Shown here: piece by piece, positions 62,182 through 64,000 of the stretch
How the letters are laid out: the number at the start of each line of letters is the position of its first letter
Position numbering within the stretch: the stretch's first letter is position 1
Source of the DNA: Methylomarinum sp. Ch1-1
GTDB lineage: Bacteria; Pseudomonadota; Gammaproteobacteria; Methylococcales; Methylomonadaceae
DNA: 64,000 nucleotides
Assembly (NCBI RefSeq): GCF_030717995.2
Contig: NZ_CP157743.1
Coordinates: forward strand, 620,001 to 684,000
Reading direction: 5' to 3'
Program-made: the position numbers and the translations under genes
The notes under the pieces: model-generated
What the model saw: only the letters and a program-made list of their open reading frames with translations
Databases searched by the model: none
What the model was told of the DNA's origin: nothing

Positions 62182-63531
62182 TCAAAGCTCATCGCGCAAA
62201 CGCTGATAGATCCCGCCGAAACTGCCGTTACTCATCAACACCGCATGCGCGCCGGTCGCTTTTTCTTTTTTCAGTCTGGCGATAATATCATCCAACTTGC
62301 TATGAATCTCTATATTGTCGGCGTATTGCTGTAACGCGCTTAAATCCCAATTTAAATTTTCCGGCTGATAGATGATCGCGATATCTGCCTCCGCCAGCGA
62401 TTGCGCCAACGATTGCGTGTGTATCCCCATGCGCATCGTGTTCGATCGCGGCTCGACGATCGCGATGATTTTTTCGTCGCCGACCTGCTTACGCAAGCCG
62501 TCCAGCGTCATCTTTATCGCGGTCGGATGATGGGCGAAGTCGTCATATAAAGTCATGCCGTCGACTCTGGCAATCACCTCCATGCGCCGCTTGACGTTTT
62601 TAAACCGCGCCAGCGCCTTGATCGCATCGCCGGGCAGTATGCCGATATGTCTGGCCGCCGCAATCGCCGCCAAGGCGTTATATACATTATGCCGGCCGGT
62701 CAGCGGCCAATGCAGTACGCCTTGCGGAATCTGGTCAAACAATACCTCGAATTCACTGCCGTCCTGTTTGATCAACTCGGCCCGCCATAAGGCATCGTCA
62801 TCGATCGCTGTTTTTTGCACCGGCGTCCAGCATCCCATTTCTAACACATCGGCAATATTATCTTCATGTTGCGGCGCGATAATTAAGCCCTCGCCTGGCA
62901 CCGTTCGGACCAAATGATGAAACTGTTTCTTGATCGCGTCCAGATCATCGAAAATATCTGCATGATCGAATTCCAGGTTATTCAAGATCGCCGTTCTGGG
63001 GCGGTAATGAACGAATTTCGAACGCTTGTCGAAAAAAGCGGAATCATATTCATCGGCTTCGATGACGAAAAAATCCGATTCCCCCAGCCTGGCCGAAATA
63101 CCGAAATTAAGCGGTATGCCGCCAATCAAAAAACCCGGTTTGAAGCCCTGATATTCCAGTATCCAACTGAGCATACTGGTGGTGGTGGTTTTACCATGTG
63201 TGCCGGCGACGCCCAGCACCCACTTATGCTGCAATACATGTTCGGACAACCATTGCGGACCGGAAACATAGGCCATACCGCGGTTTAGCACCGCCTCCAC
63301 TTCGGGATTGCCTCTCGACATGGCGTTGCCGATGATCACCAGGTCCGGCTTGCAATCCAGATTTTCGGCCTTATAGTCGGACATCAATTCGATGCCTTGC
63401 TCCGCCAATTGAGTGCTCATCGGCGGATAAACGTTCTGATCCGAACCGCTAACCCGATGGCCCATTTGTCTGGCAATCAAGGCCAGTCCGCCCATGAAGG
63501 TGCCGCAGATTCCGAGTATATGTATATGCAT
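62182..63531 (-). CDS. mpl: UDP-MurNAc:L-Ala-gamma-D-Glu-meso-DAP ligase
   Basis: A 449-residue Mur-ligase-family enzyme that attaches recycled murein tripeptide to UDP-MurNAc in peptidoglycan recycling. It begins MHIHILGICGTFMGGLALI. The ATP loop is AGTHGKTTTTSML, then the central-domain IEADEYDSAFFD and YDDFAHHPTAIKMTL. An ATG at 63552 would add seven residues; the inner ATG fits the family. Its first ~25 bases are repeated upstream in tandem, creating short decoy frames. Confidence 0.94.
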   Translation of the reverse strand: MHIHILGICGTFMGGLALIARQMGHRVSGSDQNVYPPMSTQLAEQGIELMSDYKAENLDCKPDLVIIGNAMSRGNPEVEAVLNRGMAYVSGPQWLSEHVLQHKWVLGVAGTHGKTTTTSMLSWILEYQGFKPGFLIGGIPLNFGISARLGESDFFVIEADEYDSAFFDKRSKFVHYRPRTAILNNLEFDHADIFDDLDAIKKQFHHLVRTVPGEGLIIAPQHEDNIADVLEMGCWTPVQKTAIDDDALWRAELIKQDGSEFEVLFDQIPQGVLHWPLTGRHNVYNALAAIAAARHIGILPGDAIKALARFKNVKRRMEVIARVDGMTLYDDFAHHPTAIKMTLDGLRKQVGDEKIIAIVEPRSNTMRMGIHTQSLAQSLAEADIAIIYQPENLNWDLSALQQYADNIEIHSKLDDIIARLKKEKATGAHAVLMSNGSFGGIYQRLRDEL

Positions 63532-64000
63532 CGATTGTTTTTTTGGCATCATTGTTTTGGTGCTTGCTGTTGATCTTCGGCGTCGGCCTGTGCTTCGTCC
63601 TGGCTGCCCGCCTCGTTTTCTTCTATTTCTGCGCGAGGCGGGTTATTCAACCCGCCCCGAACGTTTTGGTTTTTAGTTTGGCTTAGGATTGAAAGATTCA
63701 GGCCGGGGTTACAACCCCCGGCCTGCTCAGATTCCGAGTATATGTATATGCATCGATTGTTTATTGGGGGTCATTGTTTGGTGCTTGCTGTTGATCTTCG
63801 GCGTCGGCCTGTGCTTCGTCCTGGCTGCCCGCCTCGTTTTCTTCTATTTCTGCGCGGGGCGGGTTATTCAACCCGCCCCGAACGTTTTGGTTTTTAGTTT
63901 GGCTTAGGGTTGAAAGATTCAGGCCGGGGTTACAACCCGCCTGCTCAAGAATATGCCTATGCATCGATTGTTTATTGGGGGTCATTGTTTGGTGCTTGCT
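63508..64000. repeat. Tandem duplication (about 220-bp unit) of the mpl 5' end and upstream DNA
   Basis: Units start at 63508, 63730 and about 63948; the third runs off the window. Each has the mpl start region (GAATC...ATGCATATACA on the minus strand), a tail with acidic codons (EIEENEAGSQDEAQADAEDQ), the hairpin GGCGGGTT-attc-AACCCGCC followed by AACGTTTTGG, and GGCCGGGGTTACAACCC. The second unit encodes a 15-codon mpl start followed by a stop. The repeated part probably includes the 3' end of the next gene upstream of mpl. Confidence 0.85.

Overview
The window looks like a chromosomal segment of a gammaproteobacterium with close to even base composition. Gene content (priA-argS-SPOR, rpmH-rnpA-yidD-yidC-mnmE, mnmG-rsmG-parA-parB, trpEGD/trpC, a TIGR04073 exosortase-associated protein, glycogen and glucose genes) would fit a methanotroph of the order Methylococcales. 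That placement is an inference; no methane-oxidation gene is present.

Layout. 1-5.8 kb: end of priA, argS, a SPOR protein, an internally deleted glycogen phosphorylase gene, an HdeD-like membrane protein and tRNA-Val. 5.9-13.1 kb: ribA with a Lon-family protease, an HD-GYP-like protein with a lost HD pair, nadC with a flavin reductase-like gene, and a membrane protein. 13.8-20.6 kb: a GH15/phosphorylase-kinase-like protein with glucokinase, then a frameshifted MscS-type channel gene. 21.3-26.5 kb: TIGR04073 protein, mnmG-rsmG-parA-parB, a DksA-like protein. 27.3-31.1 kb: MoxR, DUF58 and transglutaminase genes. 32-35.3 kb: an OmpR-type two-component system with a PmrA/QseB-like box and a methylenetetrahydrofolate-reductase-like gene. 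35.4-41.6 kb: trpC, trpD-trpG-trpE and a fumarylacetoacetase-family gene. 42-46.5 kb: small secreted and membrane proteins, an FtsH-peptidase-like protein and a higBA toxin-antitoxin pair. 47-50.7 kb: mnmE-yidC-yidD-rnpA-rpmH. 51-54.7 kb: tesA and the ybbA/ybbP-type ABC transporter. 55-57.8 kb: a glycine-zipper lipoprotein and an Aer-like PAS plus zinc-binding chemoreceptor pair. 58-63.6 kb: a 1336-residue membrane protein and mpl, whose 5' end is tandemly repeated to the window edge.

The most unusual feature is the intergenic DNA. It holds several families of short transposon-like elements without coding capacity. Family A (157 bp basic form, ends GTAAyTATTCAG) has an 8-bp target duplication at all six copies, three exact and three with one mismatch. 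Family B (ends CAGCAATTCCC) has 9-bp duplications. A 65-bp palindrome (family C) rides inside A and B. Family E has GTAAC ends and an 8-bp duplication; family G (295 bp) has a 9-bp duplication. Modular REP-like hairpins (family D) are also common. Elements sit inside one another, so insertion order can be read. One A copy, expanded to 714 bp by two internal tandem arrays, lies between trpD and trpC. The usual mnmE-mnmG junction is split by about 21 kb.
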